Both the position numbers and the translations under genes were made by a program. The notes under the pieces are model-generated. The model ran no database searches. It had not been told where the DNA came from and saw only the letters and a list, made by a program, of their open reading frames with translations. Shown one piece after another: positions 47,425 through 58,267 of a stretch of DNA of 64,000 nucleotides. Position 1 is the stretch's first letter; each line of letters opens with the position of its first letter. This stretch comes from Sipunculus nudus (Eukaryota; Annelida; Sipuncula; Golfingiida; Sipunculidae), in NCBI GenBank assembly GCA_026874595.1, contig CM049308.1:33784027-33848026 (forward strand), written 5' to 3'.

Positions 47425-47619
47425 TTAAAACAAGGGGTTAAGCTGCTGGACATCCTGTGGTCTGCTTCCTTTTGCACAACTTTTAACTAGAAGTTCATCT
47501 GTGCAAAAGCACTTCAGCAGATGTCGTGTTAATAATTTGGGCTTATCTTCAGCCATTAAAATAGCTGTAGCGAGTTTTGATTTTTCGATCAAATCATTCG
47601 GGTAGCACGATACAAGGGC
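47425..47619 (-). CDS. BEN-domain-like terminal exon
   Basis: After CTGTTTTATTTACAG (minus strand) 64 codons run to a TAA: ALVSCYPNDLIEKSKLATAI, then LMAEDKPKLLTRHLLKCFCT, then DELLVKSCAKGSRPQDVQQL and NPLF. Helix-rich text with [LT].R.LL..[FL]..[DE]EL...C.KG then a proline/leucine tail resembles the C-terminal half of a BEN domain, a DNA-binding module of chromatin factors and also of some transposons. No intron-like donor is needed because the stop is in the exon. Upstream exons would lie at higher coordinates and were not found. Assignment is by eye. Confidence 0.45.
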   Translation of the reverse strand, partial: ALVSCYPNDLIEKSKLATAILMAEDKPKLLTRHLLKCFCTDELLVKSCAKGSRPQDVQQLNPLF

Positions 47620-47802
47620 CTGTAAATAAAACAGGAATTTGTTTTAAATATGATTTTGCATTAGCAAAAAGTTTTGTGCAGGACTCCAAGAAAATTAGTA
47701 TAAAAGTATTTGACAAATATTATTGTAGCTATAATCATTTATTCCCAAGTGCAATTTGCAATTCTTTATTCTCAGGGGTATAACAAATCAGTTCCATAAT
47801 AT

Positions 47803-48235
47803 CAGGTGCAATTGAAAATTTCATTGAACTCCCTTCCGTAAATGGAAAAGCACCGCGTTTTGCAAGCGTTTGCAGCCGCGCGGCGAAAATTCAACCGGTT
47901 AAAAAAGTCATTTCCTATTTCCATGTATGCGATTCCCGCGCGGCAATCGCACGCGTCAGTTTTTGATACACTGAAGTGCTGGATATCTGCGTTTGTCGCG
48001 CGGCAAAAGCATTGGGAATTCCACTTCAAATGGCGTCACATGTTGGATTTTCCCGTACCCCTGCTGTCATCACATCTTCGAGTCGGTTCAGCAATGTGAA
48101 AAGGGCATACGATTGCCGCGCGGCAAACGTATAAAATACTCTCACATGGAAAAGGACTGGCCGCGCACCCTAATCATAAAACTATATGTACATGAAAATG
48201 AACAACTCAGAGAAAAGGCATGAGACCCATGGGTC
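47803..48235. repeat. GC-box repeat segment ending in a family C hairpin
   Basis: The core CGCGCGGC occurs at about 47878, 47938, 47998 and 48118, spacings of exactly 60, 60 and 120 bp, in otherwise AT-rich sequence. On the right it ends in family C (inverted GACCCATGGGTC at about 48224-48235). It may be the interior of a non-autonomous element. The frame across it (AAARRKFNRLKKSF..., IPARQSHAS, FVARQKHWE) follows from the DNA period. Confidence 0.5.
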
Positions 48236-49108
48236 ACGTCGCTCAGCAAATGCAAAATATATTTGTTTATTTTTATAAACATGTATAAAAAATATATATA
48301 TAATTAATAATAATATAAAATATATATATCTTAGTATAATTATTATGTACATTAATATATATATTAGCTAATTCAATCTCCTCCTTACGCTTCTTCTCCT
48401 CCTTCCGCTTGTTTGCATTTTATCCAGGTTCATCTAGTTATGGCGTCATCATAGATCCAGATTATTTTATATAATTTCCTTTTATCATCAGCGTTGGTCT
48501 CTATTAACTATACATTTAACTATACATATCAAGTGAGCGTGAAAAAGGCCGAAAACCCTGGTTAGCTTTATCTTCTACAGAAGACATATGGTGCCACCAT
48601 CTGACCATCTCTCATTTTCTTTTCTTTCTTTTAATATCCAATCATTGCAAATGGACCGTACTGTCATAATTTTAAAATTAAATTTTATTTTGAAATTAAT
48701 GGAGAGAATTGTGTTGTTTTATGCTTATATATGGCAAGGTGGGCCTCGTCAAAGTTACACAAACGATACGATTGTACTGCAGACAAGTATAACACTGTAC
48801 ACTTTATAGCATTTATTTAGCCCCAGTCATGTTAAACATCCTCTCACTGCACCACTGTGCACAGTAAGTTGGATCCCACTGTTACCCCTCCCCCCCCCCC
48901 CCCCTTGCCAGGATGTTGACATGACCTAAGGAGGTACAGTTTTCCATGTTGTCTCTGCCTAAAAAAATGAAAAATAAATAAATTTGACTTAACCTACAAA
49001 TGCTAATTATAGTAACGTTCATGAATAATAATGTCCTCTGGTGATATTTAAAAACATACAGCTCCTCTGTTGACAAGTCCCCGGGCGATAAAGCGGATTA
49101 TTGCATTA
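48236..49108. other. No gene; poly-C tract
   Basis: AT-rich. C15 at 48890-48904. Confidence 0.45.
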
Positions 49109-49315
49109 TTAACAGTCTCTCTCGATCTTATCCAGAAGCCGAGAGCAAATGAGGATAGTCGAAAGTTGCCGACTGCTCTCTTTGTAGCTACCCCTTTTTG
49201 TTAGTCTTTGGAACCGAAGGCAATTGATAAGGCGGGACCAGCGGTCCCCTAAATCCCATTGTGCCAATAGATTCACACAGCGGTCATCAATCAGATTGGT
49301 GCGGAGAATGATCAT
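49109..49315 (-). CDS. Unrecognised ORF
   Basis: The minus strand is open for 68 codons: RTNLIDDRCVNLLAQWDLGD, then RWSRLINCLRFQRLTKRGSY and SRQLSTILICSRLLDKIERD before a stop. It is compositionally balanced and Arg/Leu-rich, unlike the AT-rich flanks, so it may be a terminal exon. The W..LI..L pattern and terminal LL.KIER loosely recall a six-helix death-like fold, which I do not claim. Confidence 0.3.
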   Translation of the reverse strand: MIILRTNLIDDRCVNLLAQWDLGDRWSRLINCLRFQRLTKRGSYKESSRQLSTILICSRLLDKIERDC

Positions 49316-49786
49316 ATTTGCGATTCATCGATATTATTTATCATCTGGATTACAGATCCACATATTTATATATATCCTTTAGAGAGACTTCTTTTAACAT
49401 GGCATAATAAAAAAATGCAGATTTTCTAAGTTCCATTTGTGTGATTTTCAATTTTAAAATAGTTTACAGGTTTCCTTTTTTTTTGTAGGGGAGGGAGGAT
49501 GAAGGAAAAATAACATAATCATCGAGAAAAGATTTTACAATGCTCAGATACCTGACATCTAGGTTTTAAAGTAGAATTACTTCATTATGTTCATTAAGGG
49601 CAATTAAGGAAACTGATTGCTCACATGTTACAATAATAACTAAAATGATATCAACTCAGTTTTCTCCCGGGTTTATTTCAGTATTAGGCTGAAATTAACT
49701 AGAAGAACTAGAGTTTGAAAAAATCAACAGTACCTTCTTGGTAGGCACTTTATTTGGCAATGGGCATCAGTCACAATCTCCTTTAC
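49316..49786. other. No gene seen
   Basis: AT-rich spacer between two minus-strand coding candidates. Confidence 0.4.
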
Positions 49787-49994
49787 CTTTGCACCTCTGT
49801 AACATCAGCCATATTGATGTTCAAAATGTAATTGGTGTCCACGTAACTTAGACTGCAGGTGCAGTATTGTGCCGAGAAACCTGGACTATCACAGCGACCG
49901 TCCACTGCTACACAAGCGGGCATGTTCTCGTTTATATCAAGTCCTTTCCCTGCACAATTTGGAGCTTGTTGGGTACACATCAAGACGTTGGATT
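49787..49994 (-). CDS. Cys-rich internal exon, probably of a secreted or membrane protein
   Basis: The acceptor TGTCTTTTCAG and donor CAAAG|GTAAAG bracket 208 nt on the minus strand. The open frame reads SNVLMCTQQAPNCAGKGLDI, then NENMPACVAVDGRCDSPGFS and AQYCTCSLSYVDTNYI. Six cysteines, no Lys-rich segments and a C-x-C pair suggest a disulfide-bonded extracellular module of EGF-like size, but the spacing does not match a family I can name. Phase: two bases complete the first codon and two are left at the end. Neighbouring exons were not identified. Confidence 0.5.
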
Positions 49995-50368
49995 CTGAAA
50001 AGACAATGCTTGATTTTGCCCTTAACATTTACAAAAGACATTAAGACAGTCACTGAAGCAAAAAGTATCTGAAAAAAAACTTTGATAAATTCATAATCAC
50101 CCAGTGTTAAATCTTGGTTTGTTGTTATCTGCTCCTATTAAAACTAGAACTGTTATACTACGGGTAAATCGTGCCATATTTACCCTGAGTATTCAGGTGA
50201 TCTGGTGACTGGTATCTCCAACAACTAGTTTTCTCCATGTTTTTTTTTGCATTTCCATTATATTTCTGGTGAATAAATTATTGATCAGACTTTTGTATCC
50301 ATTTGTTGGATCAGGCATAAACAATCAATTGTGGGAAATCAATGTTAACTTGTATTTCAACAGTTTGC

Positions 50369-50625
50369 ACTATGGTGACCGAAAAGAAAACAAAACACTT
50401 GCATTGTCTCAAGCGTTAACAGGAGAAGATTCAGAATGGAAGCTGAGAAAAAAGCAGAATCCAGAGGACGAAAAAGAATTAAACAGGTTTCAGTCTTTCA
50501 TTGTAGGAGAGCAGCCGTGTTTGGCGATGCAGGTTACCAACTGCGAGAAAGAGAGGACAATTCGCATCGCAGAGGGACATACCAACGGAAATTGCGATGA
50601 GAAATTTACATCGTATCCAAACTAG
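50369..50625 (+). CDS. Unrecognised terminal-exon-like ORF
   Basis: Following TTGTATTTCAACAG (ends about 50363) the frame is open to a TAG at 50623-50625: LHYGDRKENKTLALSQALTG, then EDSEWKLRKKQNPEDEKELN and QVTNCEKERTIRIAEGHTNG. It is strongly charged. Other frames are also partly open (for example AAVFGDAGYQLRERE), so the reading is uncertain. No family is recognised. Confidence 0.3.
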
Positions 50626-53600
50626 AAGAGTGGAGTTCCAAATCACACACAAACACACACAGACATACACTAATTAATATTCATGCCAAATCATCAGTCA
50701 AATCTTGGACAGACGTATGAGAAAACGACATTTACAACTTTACTACATTTGACAACAGTCCAACTTGCACTTTCACTTTGCATGCTTTGTGAAGACAAGA
50801 AATAAAAATAAAACAACTCAGCAATACAGAATTACACGGTGACCTAGATTGTCAACACAGAGCTCATAGTAAGTCAGTCAAACTCCAAAACACTGCTCCC
50901 AACAACCTAATATTGTGCAAAATAGTATGCATATACTATACAATACCATATAATCATCACCCACAAGATCCATACCACTGTTGAAATGAATAAGGAAATG
51001 CTACAGTTATATGGTTCAACCATTATACTACATATGTATCAGTATTTCATATAACCAATATTCAGTACTACTATTCATATAGTATATACCACACACCATA
51101 AGCCTACCTATGCCACAAGAAGCAGGTACTCTAGTGACCTCTTGGCTCTCTCACGCCCCACGTCACTACAGGTCGTCTCATCGGACTACCACAGTTGACT
51201 ATGGCAGCCTAAATTATAAACCATCCCAACAATGCCTAAGTCTGTTACCTCCGGAATATCTGATAATGTCCCGACATTAAACATTAAATAAATATCCATA
51301 ATATGCCAATATCAAATATCATTACTGTCAACCGCTTTATAGAGCCTCTCAACTGTTTAGTGTGTTAACAATGGAAAATATGAATTCCTACAGTGTAAAC
51401 AAATTAAATATTAGCATAACAGTACTGGGAAAAATTAATGATAAAAGTCCCATGTGCTACAGATCTCGACGGCAAAAACCACAATCTATAGTCCTCATTC
51501 CAGAATATTTCCGAACTTAATATTTTACGATATTTAGCATAAACAGTTCTTCAAGTTGTGCAACAATGTAAAGTCCTTAATAACAATATGCCTTGTCCCT
51601 AGCATCCTATCATAACTTCCAACTAAACGATAAAAAGCCCCAATCCAGCCGTAAAACTGTGCGCTGAATCAGCCGATTCGTTTTATTATGCCGCCATGTG
51701 CAAAAATTCATCACATTATTTCGCAAGCCGATTAATACATAATAATGCTGCGTTTAACCAATACTTTGATCATCGCACGATTCCTACCGTCCTACGGGTT
51801 TTCTTTACAGAAATTAACATCTATTTACCTTAATCCAACGACACATTTGCTGTATTAAATCCCGTCAAGGGCTGTCGAAACTTTAAAATGCGTACTTCTC
51901 AACAAAGTTTTGTGTTATCTCATAATGCAATATCACATCGCACCAAGCGCTATTTCCTGTAAAAAATATGCTCAAATTACCTCATACTCTCCACGAAACA
52001 TTTAAAATAAGCTCAGAAATATTAATTCTCTACACACACTCGCCATAATCGACCGCCTAGACCTATAATATTAGATATATCTGAGTTAACCCTCCCCCAC
52101 ATGGTAAGTGCCCATATAACAAACCAGCATCTGCCAGTGAACCTAATGTGTGTTCAATAAGCTTTGCGAGCTTTTAGGGTTTTAGTGAAGAAGTATGCTA
52201 CTGGAGCCTTCCAGAGAACATTTATGCCTACCACCATAAAAAAAAACCACAATGGCTTCAGAAGCTTCTGTGCTGTCACTCTCAGTTTGGCCATCCACTA
52301 GATCTCATCGCCCTGGTTGAGATTTCAGGAAATATAAGATTCCACAATTTATAATGACAGACAAACGTACAGACTGATGGATATACCCACATACCCTGCA
52401 GGTCATTTTTATAGCTATGTTGAATTGATCAAATTTTTTCAGATAAAGATTTTGGAAATCAGAATCTTAATGAACCAAAAGATACATTTAATAATATTGT
52501 GTGCGCTTGTGTACAGATATCTGATATATTTTAATGAAAAAAAAAGTGAATGACAACACAAGGGAAAATGTACTTGTACTTAATCCGATGATTTCTTTGT
52601 TTAACTAATACGCAATATGGAACCATTTTCATAAATTAGATAAATATTTTTCCATGTTATTAAGATTCTGCTGACAGATGCTTGTGACACACAGAGTCTT
52701 ACAGCTAAATCTTGCTCATGAAATCCTTGTCTAAACCTGCACAAAAAAATGGAAACCATTCAAGTAGAGGCATTGATTATTCTCTGAAAATACCAGTTTT
52801 TATAATGCCCACATTAGAAGCCTGGCTTTCCATGTGTCCATTTTTTTATGTTGGCCGCTATGGGTTGCAGGGAGAGCGACATATTTTAAAGGGTGATATA
52901 ATATTAAAAAACCTATTGAAAGATAACAGCTCGCGCATCATTAGAAAAAAATTGTCAAGAAAAAATAATTTGCCTCCCATCTGTGAGTGTGTCAGTTTTA
53001 GGTTCACTCTAGCAATCTCCACCTGAGCTGGGAGTGTTTTAATGAAGTTAAACTGGCAAAAACGAACATGACAGAACCAGCTGTGACACTGAAATGTACA
53101 AGCTGACTCCCGAAATCTTGTAAATTTCAGTGCTCTGGCTGTTTAAGTACAGCTGCACCGAAACGTTATATCATATATCTGACTGGGAATACTCATGAAT
53201 GTACCCAGACTATCCCGTAGTTTACGTTCGGGTTTTACCCTATTTTTCTGTCCTGTCGTCAATCGTGCATAACCTGGAATTTTAATTATTGGAGTCTGGA
53301 GTTTTGATTTCTACATGTAATATCAATAAAAGAGAACAATAATTGCACTAGGCTTAATGTGGCGTGTAAAATTTGGACAATGGGAATCTGGGATACAACA
53401 CCTTAGGAGAACAATGATGTTGTTGGAGACAATGATTGTTCTCCACCTTCTCTGGCCAAGTTAATTAATAAATTAATGAAATAAAACAATCTTTTTTTTT
53501 ATGAAATAAAATAATCTTACAATTACACTTTACAAGTAAAAATATGAAATCTTACAATTACACTTTACAAGTAAATATATGTCTATAAATTTATAAATGT

Positions 53601-53739
53601 AAATGATCCCTTCTAAATTGTGAGACAATTCGCTGCAGCCCGTTTTAATAATATAAGCCTATGAAACTATGCACTTCTAAAGACGCACAACTAAGGCCAA
53701 AAAGGTATGGTTCTCAGGCACCGCCCGCGTCAAATTTAA
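50626..53739. other. 3.1 kb without a supported gene
   Basis: AT-rich. A frame at 52712-53026 (MPTLEAWLSMCPFFYVGRYG...) has no support. A hairpin lies at 53090-53134 with 16-base arms CACTGAAAT.TACAAG/CTTGTA.ATTTCAGTG; a diverged relative is at 18568-18612. CTTACAATTACACTTTACAA is duplicated at 53516 and 53551. Confidence 0.45.
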
Positions 53740-53755
53740 CCCCCCCCCCCCCCCC
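53740..53755. repeat. Poly-C tract
   Basis: 16 C. Confidence 0.9.
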
Positions 53756-53959
53756 GCATCAAACATTTTTATTGTGCTTTTGTAATTCAAGATGGTAAAA
53801 TAATACAATTTTGATACGATTTCCTTTGTTATGTGGTGCTTTTAACTGTTTAGCAAGAAGAAACCTGTCATTTACATGCTTTCCCCTGATCATATGACAT
53901 TTTATCGAAACATACAAAAAAAGGTAAAAAAAAAAAAAAAAATACCGCCCGCCCTCATT

Positions 53960-55470
53960 GATTTGGTAAGGTATGATCGAGATGTGTTTCTGTGAAACAG
54001 ATAACGTCACTTTTTTTCAATATCTATTATGATTTAATCTATTTTGTTGATTAGACTGTTTATGTTAATATGGTAGAAGTCCAGTGTTGTGTTTTGAGGG
54101 CATGGATTTGTTTCTGTATCACCTGATAAGATTAACTGTATTATGAGGAAATTATTGTGATAAATATGATAGTGGTGGTATTGTTTAAGAATTATGGTAT
54201 TGTTGAAGAATTCAGGTGAATTTTTGGTTGTTTTCGTACTAAACGAGTTGTTGGAAATTCGTTTGGGGTTGCTGGTGCAAGTTCCGTTTCTGCGCCTGGT
54301 TTGCGTTGGTAAATAGCTTAAGTACCGAGGTCCTGTTATTATTCTAGACATATGTTATTTAGTATATTTAAGAAGATGTTAACCTATAATAAACTCATCT
54401 GTAGTGGACGATTTGGTGGTTTTTGATTCAACTGTGACTGTAACGGGAGCTTTGTGTGTGTGTGGGGGGGGGGGATTTCCGGTTTTTTCATGTCTCTGTT
54501 ACCCATGATCGTGTCGACGGCGAAACTGTTAGTAAAATAATAAGTGGAAACGTATTTGTTTATGGTTGTTGCATTATGGAAAATTTCTGAAGTGTCGACG
54601 CATTTTTTATTAATTTAGGGATATCCTCTTTCTCTTGTTTTGCATAAATTTGTCAGTTTTGGGTCCATGTCGAATGTATCCGCCTTTGTTTCTTAAGTTC
54701 CCTTGTATCATGGAATAATTTGGTCTTTTCTTCGGTAAGATCTTCATTTATGTAGATTATGTTTTTGTCCCCTCGGACGTTCTTCAGTTTTGATTTAGAT
54801 CTATAAACCATCTCCTTCGTTTGCGTGCTGTGGAATTTTGTCATCAATTTTCTAGGGGTCCCTGCGTTTGTTTTTCTCCGATTTGTTTCGTCATCCTGAA
54901 TTTTTTTTGTTTTATTCTGTACGCTTGGCTTATTTCTGACCTGTCAATTTTCAGGTTCATGGTGTTGCTGAGGAATTCCACGATTCGCTCCACGTTTTTC
55001 GTTTTCTTTTTCTTTAGTCCCTCGATTATAATGTTTTTTTCTGTTTTGCCTCTTGTTCTTGGTGATTTTTCCGTGTTTTCATTTCCGACATCTTCATACT
55101 TGTTTTGAAGGTCGTTTTAAAGTATCCAAGATGTTGGTTATTTTTCATTTAAGGATTTAAGTTTTTTCTTCATTTGATTTTGCTTTCTCCTTATTGGTTG
55201 ATATTTTGTCTTCCAGGTTATGAATTTTTCTCTCAAGTGAATTGTTTAATGGGTCTATTTATGCTGTTCTGAGTGACTGTTGCACGGCGTCATTCTGGAG
55301 AGCTGTGGTCAGTGCAGCAATTAAACGAGCATTTGTAGTTGTTGCCTCCATGTCCGCTCTTTGAAGTTCTTTGAAGTGGCTCGATCGATTGTGCTGTTGC
55401 TATGGACGTTGCTGTGGACTCTTCAGCTTGTGGACTCTTCAGCTTGTTTGGAACTTATTTTCTCGTAATT
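53960..55470 (-). mobile_element. Second CR1/L2 LINE copy, 5' part only
   Basis: Minus strand: the 5' region near 55470 and ORF1 text match the copy at 41342-42200 (TTAAACGAGCATTTGTAGTT on the plus strand in both). ORF1 is broken into short frames (for example 54847-54653, FHSTQTKEMVY...). The start of ORF2 follows and breaks off within the endonuclease (..DVICFTETHLDHTLPNQ) at about 53960. It has G11 at 54464-54474 and lacks the TA array of the other copy. Confidence 0.65.
54034..54351 (-). pseudogene. LINE ORF2 N-terminus with a mutated 2A-like motif
   Basis: The 105-residue frame reads from RYLSYLPTQTRRRNGTCTSN to YHHYHIYHNNFLIIQLILSG, then DTETNPCP (54097-54120), then LDFYHININSLINKID, the start of the endonuclease. 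D-x-E-x-N-P-G-P preceded by a Leu-rich stretch is the 2A ribosome-skipping motif, known at the ORF2 N-terminus of some CR1/L2 LINEs. Here the glycine before the final proline is Cys, which should abolish skipping. The frame stops after INKID. Confidence 0.6.
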
Positions 55471-56798
55471 TTCGTTAGGAGTAACTATTTTAAACTTCTG
55501 ATCGGTTCATGAAGATACAATTTTATGGTTTTCTATGGTTTCCAGCCAGCTTCACTAAATTACAGTGAATTTCCTGCCGATTTTGCACCAATGAAGCAGA
55601 GCTAGCGGGTCACACGTCCATTCGGTCCAGGTCTCGGTTACCCTTTCCCCATAGCTCAGAGTTTATGGGTAACAGAGACCTAATTTCATGTTTCAAAGGT
55701 GAATTTCGATCGGCCTTCCTGCATGTCAAGAGATATTTTTTTTTCTAGGTCCATTCGTTATGCCTTGTGCCTTGTTAACAGATGACCGCATCTTAAGAGT
55801 TTTAAAAAATGGAGAATATCGTAAAAAATTCGAAATAATACAGGAAGCGCCACCAGTCTGCAGGAACTGTTGAAACACTCCTTGATCAATATCCATGCAA
55901 AGAATCATAGTGATCAATGCAATAGTTGTTCAGATCCTTGAGCTTTTGTAGCACATTTTCAATTATTCTGGGGGGTACTTCGGAGCCCCATAGCTCAGAG
56001 TTTATGGGTAACAGAGACCTAATTTCAGGTTTCAAAAGATATGACCGCATCTTTATGGTCTCAAAAATAGAGAAAACAATTCCTAACAATTGAACAAAAT
56101 ACATGTGGCGCCCCAAACTGCAGAAACTGATGAAACATTCCATGATCAAGATCCATTCAAAAATTAAGACGATCAGTGCATTAGTTATTCAGATACTTGA
56201 GCTTTTGTATCAAGTCTTCCATTATTCCCGGGGGTACTTTGGAGCCCAATGGCTTAGAGGTTATAGGTAACATAGACCTAATTTCTGTTATCCAAAGAGA
56301 CTTTTCATGGGCCTCCCAGCATGTCGAGAGAGAAGATTCTAGGTCTAGTCGTTACGATTTGTGCCCTGTTAATAGATGATCAAATCATTTAAAGTCTCAA
56401 AAATAGAGAAATAAGTGGTCCATGGGCCATGACGCTCAGCTGAATTCAAGGAATGTTGAACAATGAGCAAAATGACTGCCAGAGTGTAAACAAATCATGA
56501 ATTTTGTGAAGAGTCCTTATAAATGGGTTTCAGTGGGCTTTTGGACAGTTGACAACTTCATTTGAAGGTTTCATAAATAGAAAAAAATGCGTAAAAATTT
56601 GAAAAAAAAAATACAGGTAGTGGCTGCCACCAGTCTACAGGAACTGATAAAACACTTCATGATCAATATATATCCAAAGAATCATGGCTATCAAGGCATT
56701 AGTTAATCAGATACTGGAGCTTTTGTTTGTAACAAATTTTTAATTATTCTTGGGTGTATTTATGAGCCCTGTAGTTCGGAGAATACTACGCTCTTTAC

Positions 56799-56844
56799 AC
56801 AGCGCTTTACCTATAGGTCAACTTCCTATATCGTAAGGCGCTGT
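56799..56844. repeat. 19-bp-arm hairpin
   Basis: ACAGCGCTTTACCTATAGG pairs with CCTATATCGTAAGGCGCTGT, with about two mismatches, around a 7-base loop. It may be a terminal hairpin of another element or a structured RNA. Confidence 0.6.
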
Positions 56845-57189
56845 TTGTTATGACCTCGTATCCTGCATTGCAACACCAGAGGGGAGCACTGTATTTTTGT
56901 CCAATCAGATGCTTGTGCTGGAAGACAAAGCCAAGCGAGGAATACACGGAGCCAATAATATTCATTATTTTTTGAGTGACAGCTCACCCCCAGCGTAACC
57001 GTCTGAACAGGCAACAGGCTCAGAGAGAATTGCCCCTGACGTGGTTTGCTTAGGGCTTTGGGCACATAGGTTGCTCGGCCGTTGAGCTGTAATTCAAACG
57101 AAACGTAACAATAAAGGCTGCGTGCACACCTCTGGCTGGTTTCAGTTCTGCAGACAACAGATACATGGCTACGCTAACACAGTCATAAT

Positions 57190-57440
57190 GTAATAATCGA
57201 ATCGGTCGATGATGCGAGAATGCTGAGGGAGCAATTTAAATTCGACCGGAAACACATCAAGCAGCCCTTGAAGCGCGACAATGGGCGGAGCCAGGATGCC
57301 TGTCGAGTGTTTGTCTATTAGCATCTGATTGGCTGCTTGTCACATCGTACGCACGTGTATTTCAGTGGACAACAAATCGCCATCTGGTGTCTAAATATAT
57401 CATAAACAGTCAAAGCTGGCAGCGTGAAAATCAGTTGCTT
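57190..57440. repeat. Dispersed repeat, partner of 25246-25440
   Basis: Same order of blocks as the left copy, with an extra segment around 57340-57390. Confidence 0.65.
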
Positions 57441-58183
57441 CTAAAGAAGCGCAAGATTTCCGCTGCCTCGGGAGCTTAGGAAAATATGGGTAACAGAAAC
57501 CTAATTTCAGGTTTCCAAGGAGCTTTTTCATTAGTCTCCCTGGATGTCAAGTAAGAAGATTCTAGGTACAGCAGTTACAGTTTATGGCATGTTAACAGAT
57601 GACCACTTTATTTGAAGGTCTCATAAATAGAGAAAAAATGCAAAATTGAAAAAGTACAGGTGGCGCCACCAGTTTGCAGGAACTGATGGAACACTCCATG
57701 ATCAATATGTCTGCAAAGAATCATGAAGATCAATGCATTGGTTATGTATCAAATTTTTTATTATTCTGAGGGGTACTTACTACGAAGGATATGGGTAACA
57801 GAGATCTAATGTCATGTTTTCACAGAGACTTTTCATGAACCTCCCTTCATTTCAAGTTAGAAGAATCTAGGTCCAGCGGTTACGATTTGAGCCCTGTTAA
57901 CAGGTGACAGCTTCTTTGAAGATCTCAAAAATAAAGAAAAAAAAATTCGTAACAATTGAAAAAAATACAGATGGCGCCACCAGTTTGTAGGAACTGATGG
58001 AACATCCTATGATCAATATTCATGCAAGGAATTTTGGTGATCAATGCTGTAGTTATCAGAGACAAGTTTTTGTAACAAATTTTTCATTATTCTGGGGGGT
58101 ACTTTGGAGCCCCATATAGCTCCAAGGATATGGGTAACAGAGACCTAATTTCTGGTTTCTGATATTAGGTTTAAAGATTCCAG

Positions 58184-58256
58184 GTCCTTTTATGTCAACG
58201 GACCAACAAGAGGGATACATTTTCTTTTTATTTTAAACGTATGCTCGACATCATAT
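58184..58256 (+). repeat. Partial copy of intron 2 of the gene at its right
   Basis: TTATGTCAACGGACCA...GAGGGATACATTTTCTTTTT...CATATAAAAG matches 58646-58718 and 59850-59922. It is the leftmost remnant of the tandem duplication. Confidence 0.8.
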
Positions 58257-58267
58257 AAAAGTTTCAG

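Larger units (their letters stand above)
55640..58180 (-). repeat. Family D interior: tandem array of about 338 bp, interrupted
   Basis: The boundary GGGTAACAGAGACCTAATTT recurs at 55668, 56006, 56275 (diverged), 57487, 57793 and 58132; full-length spacings are 338 and 339. Units share TCTAGGTC.AG, CCTGTTAACAGATGACC, GGCGCCACCAGT.TGCAGGAAC and ATCAATGCA(T/A)TAGTTAT. Family C is inserted at 56405, and other repeats (56790-57480) break the array. The orientation matches the minus-strand family D copies. Confidence 0.7.

Noticed and set aside
52712-53026. 104-codon plus-strand ORF
   Set aside because: Long A-rich runs, no splice sites and no recognised domain; left in the description of the spacer only.
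54821-55108. Plus-strand ORF rich in Phe
   Set aside because: Antisense to the LINE ORF1 copy.
56826-57065. Minus-strand 79-codon ORF
   Set aside because: It lies within repeated sequence with no domain and no splice signals.
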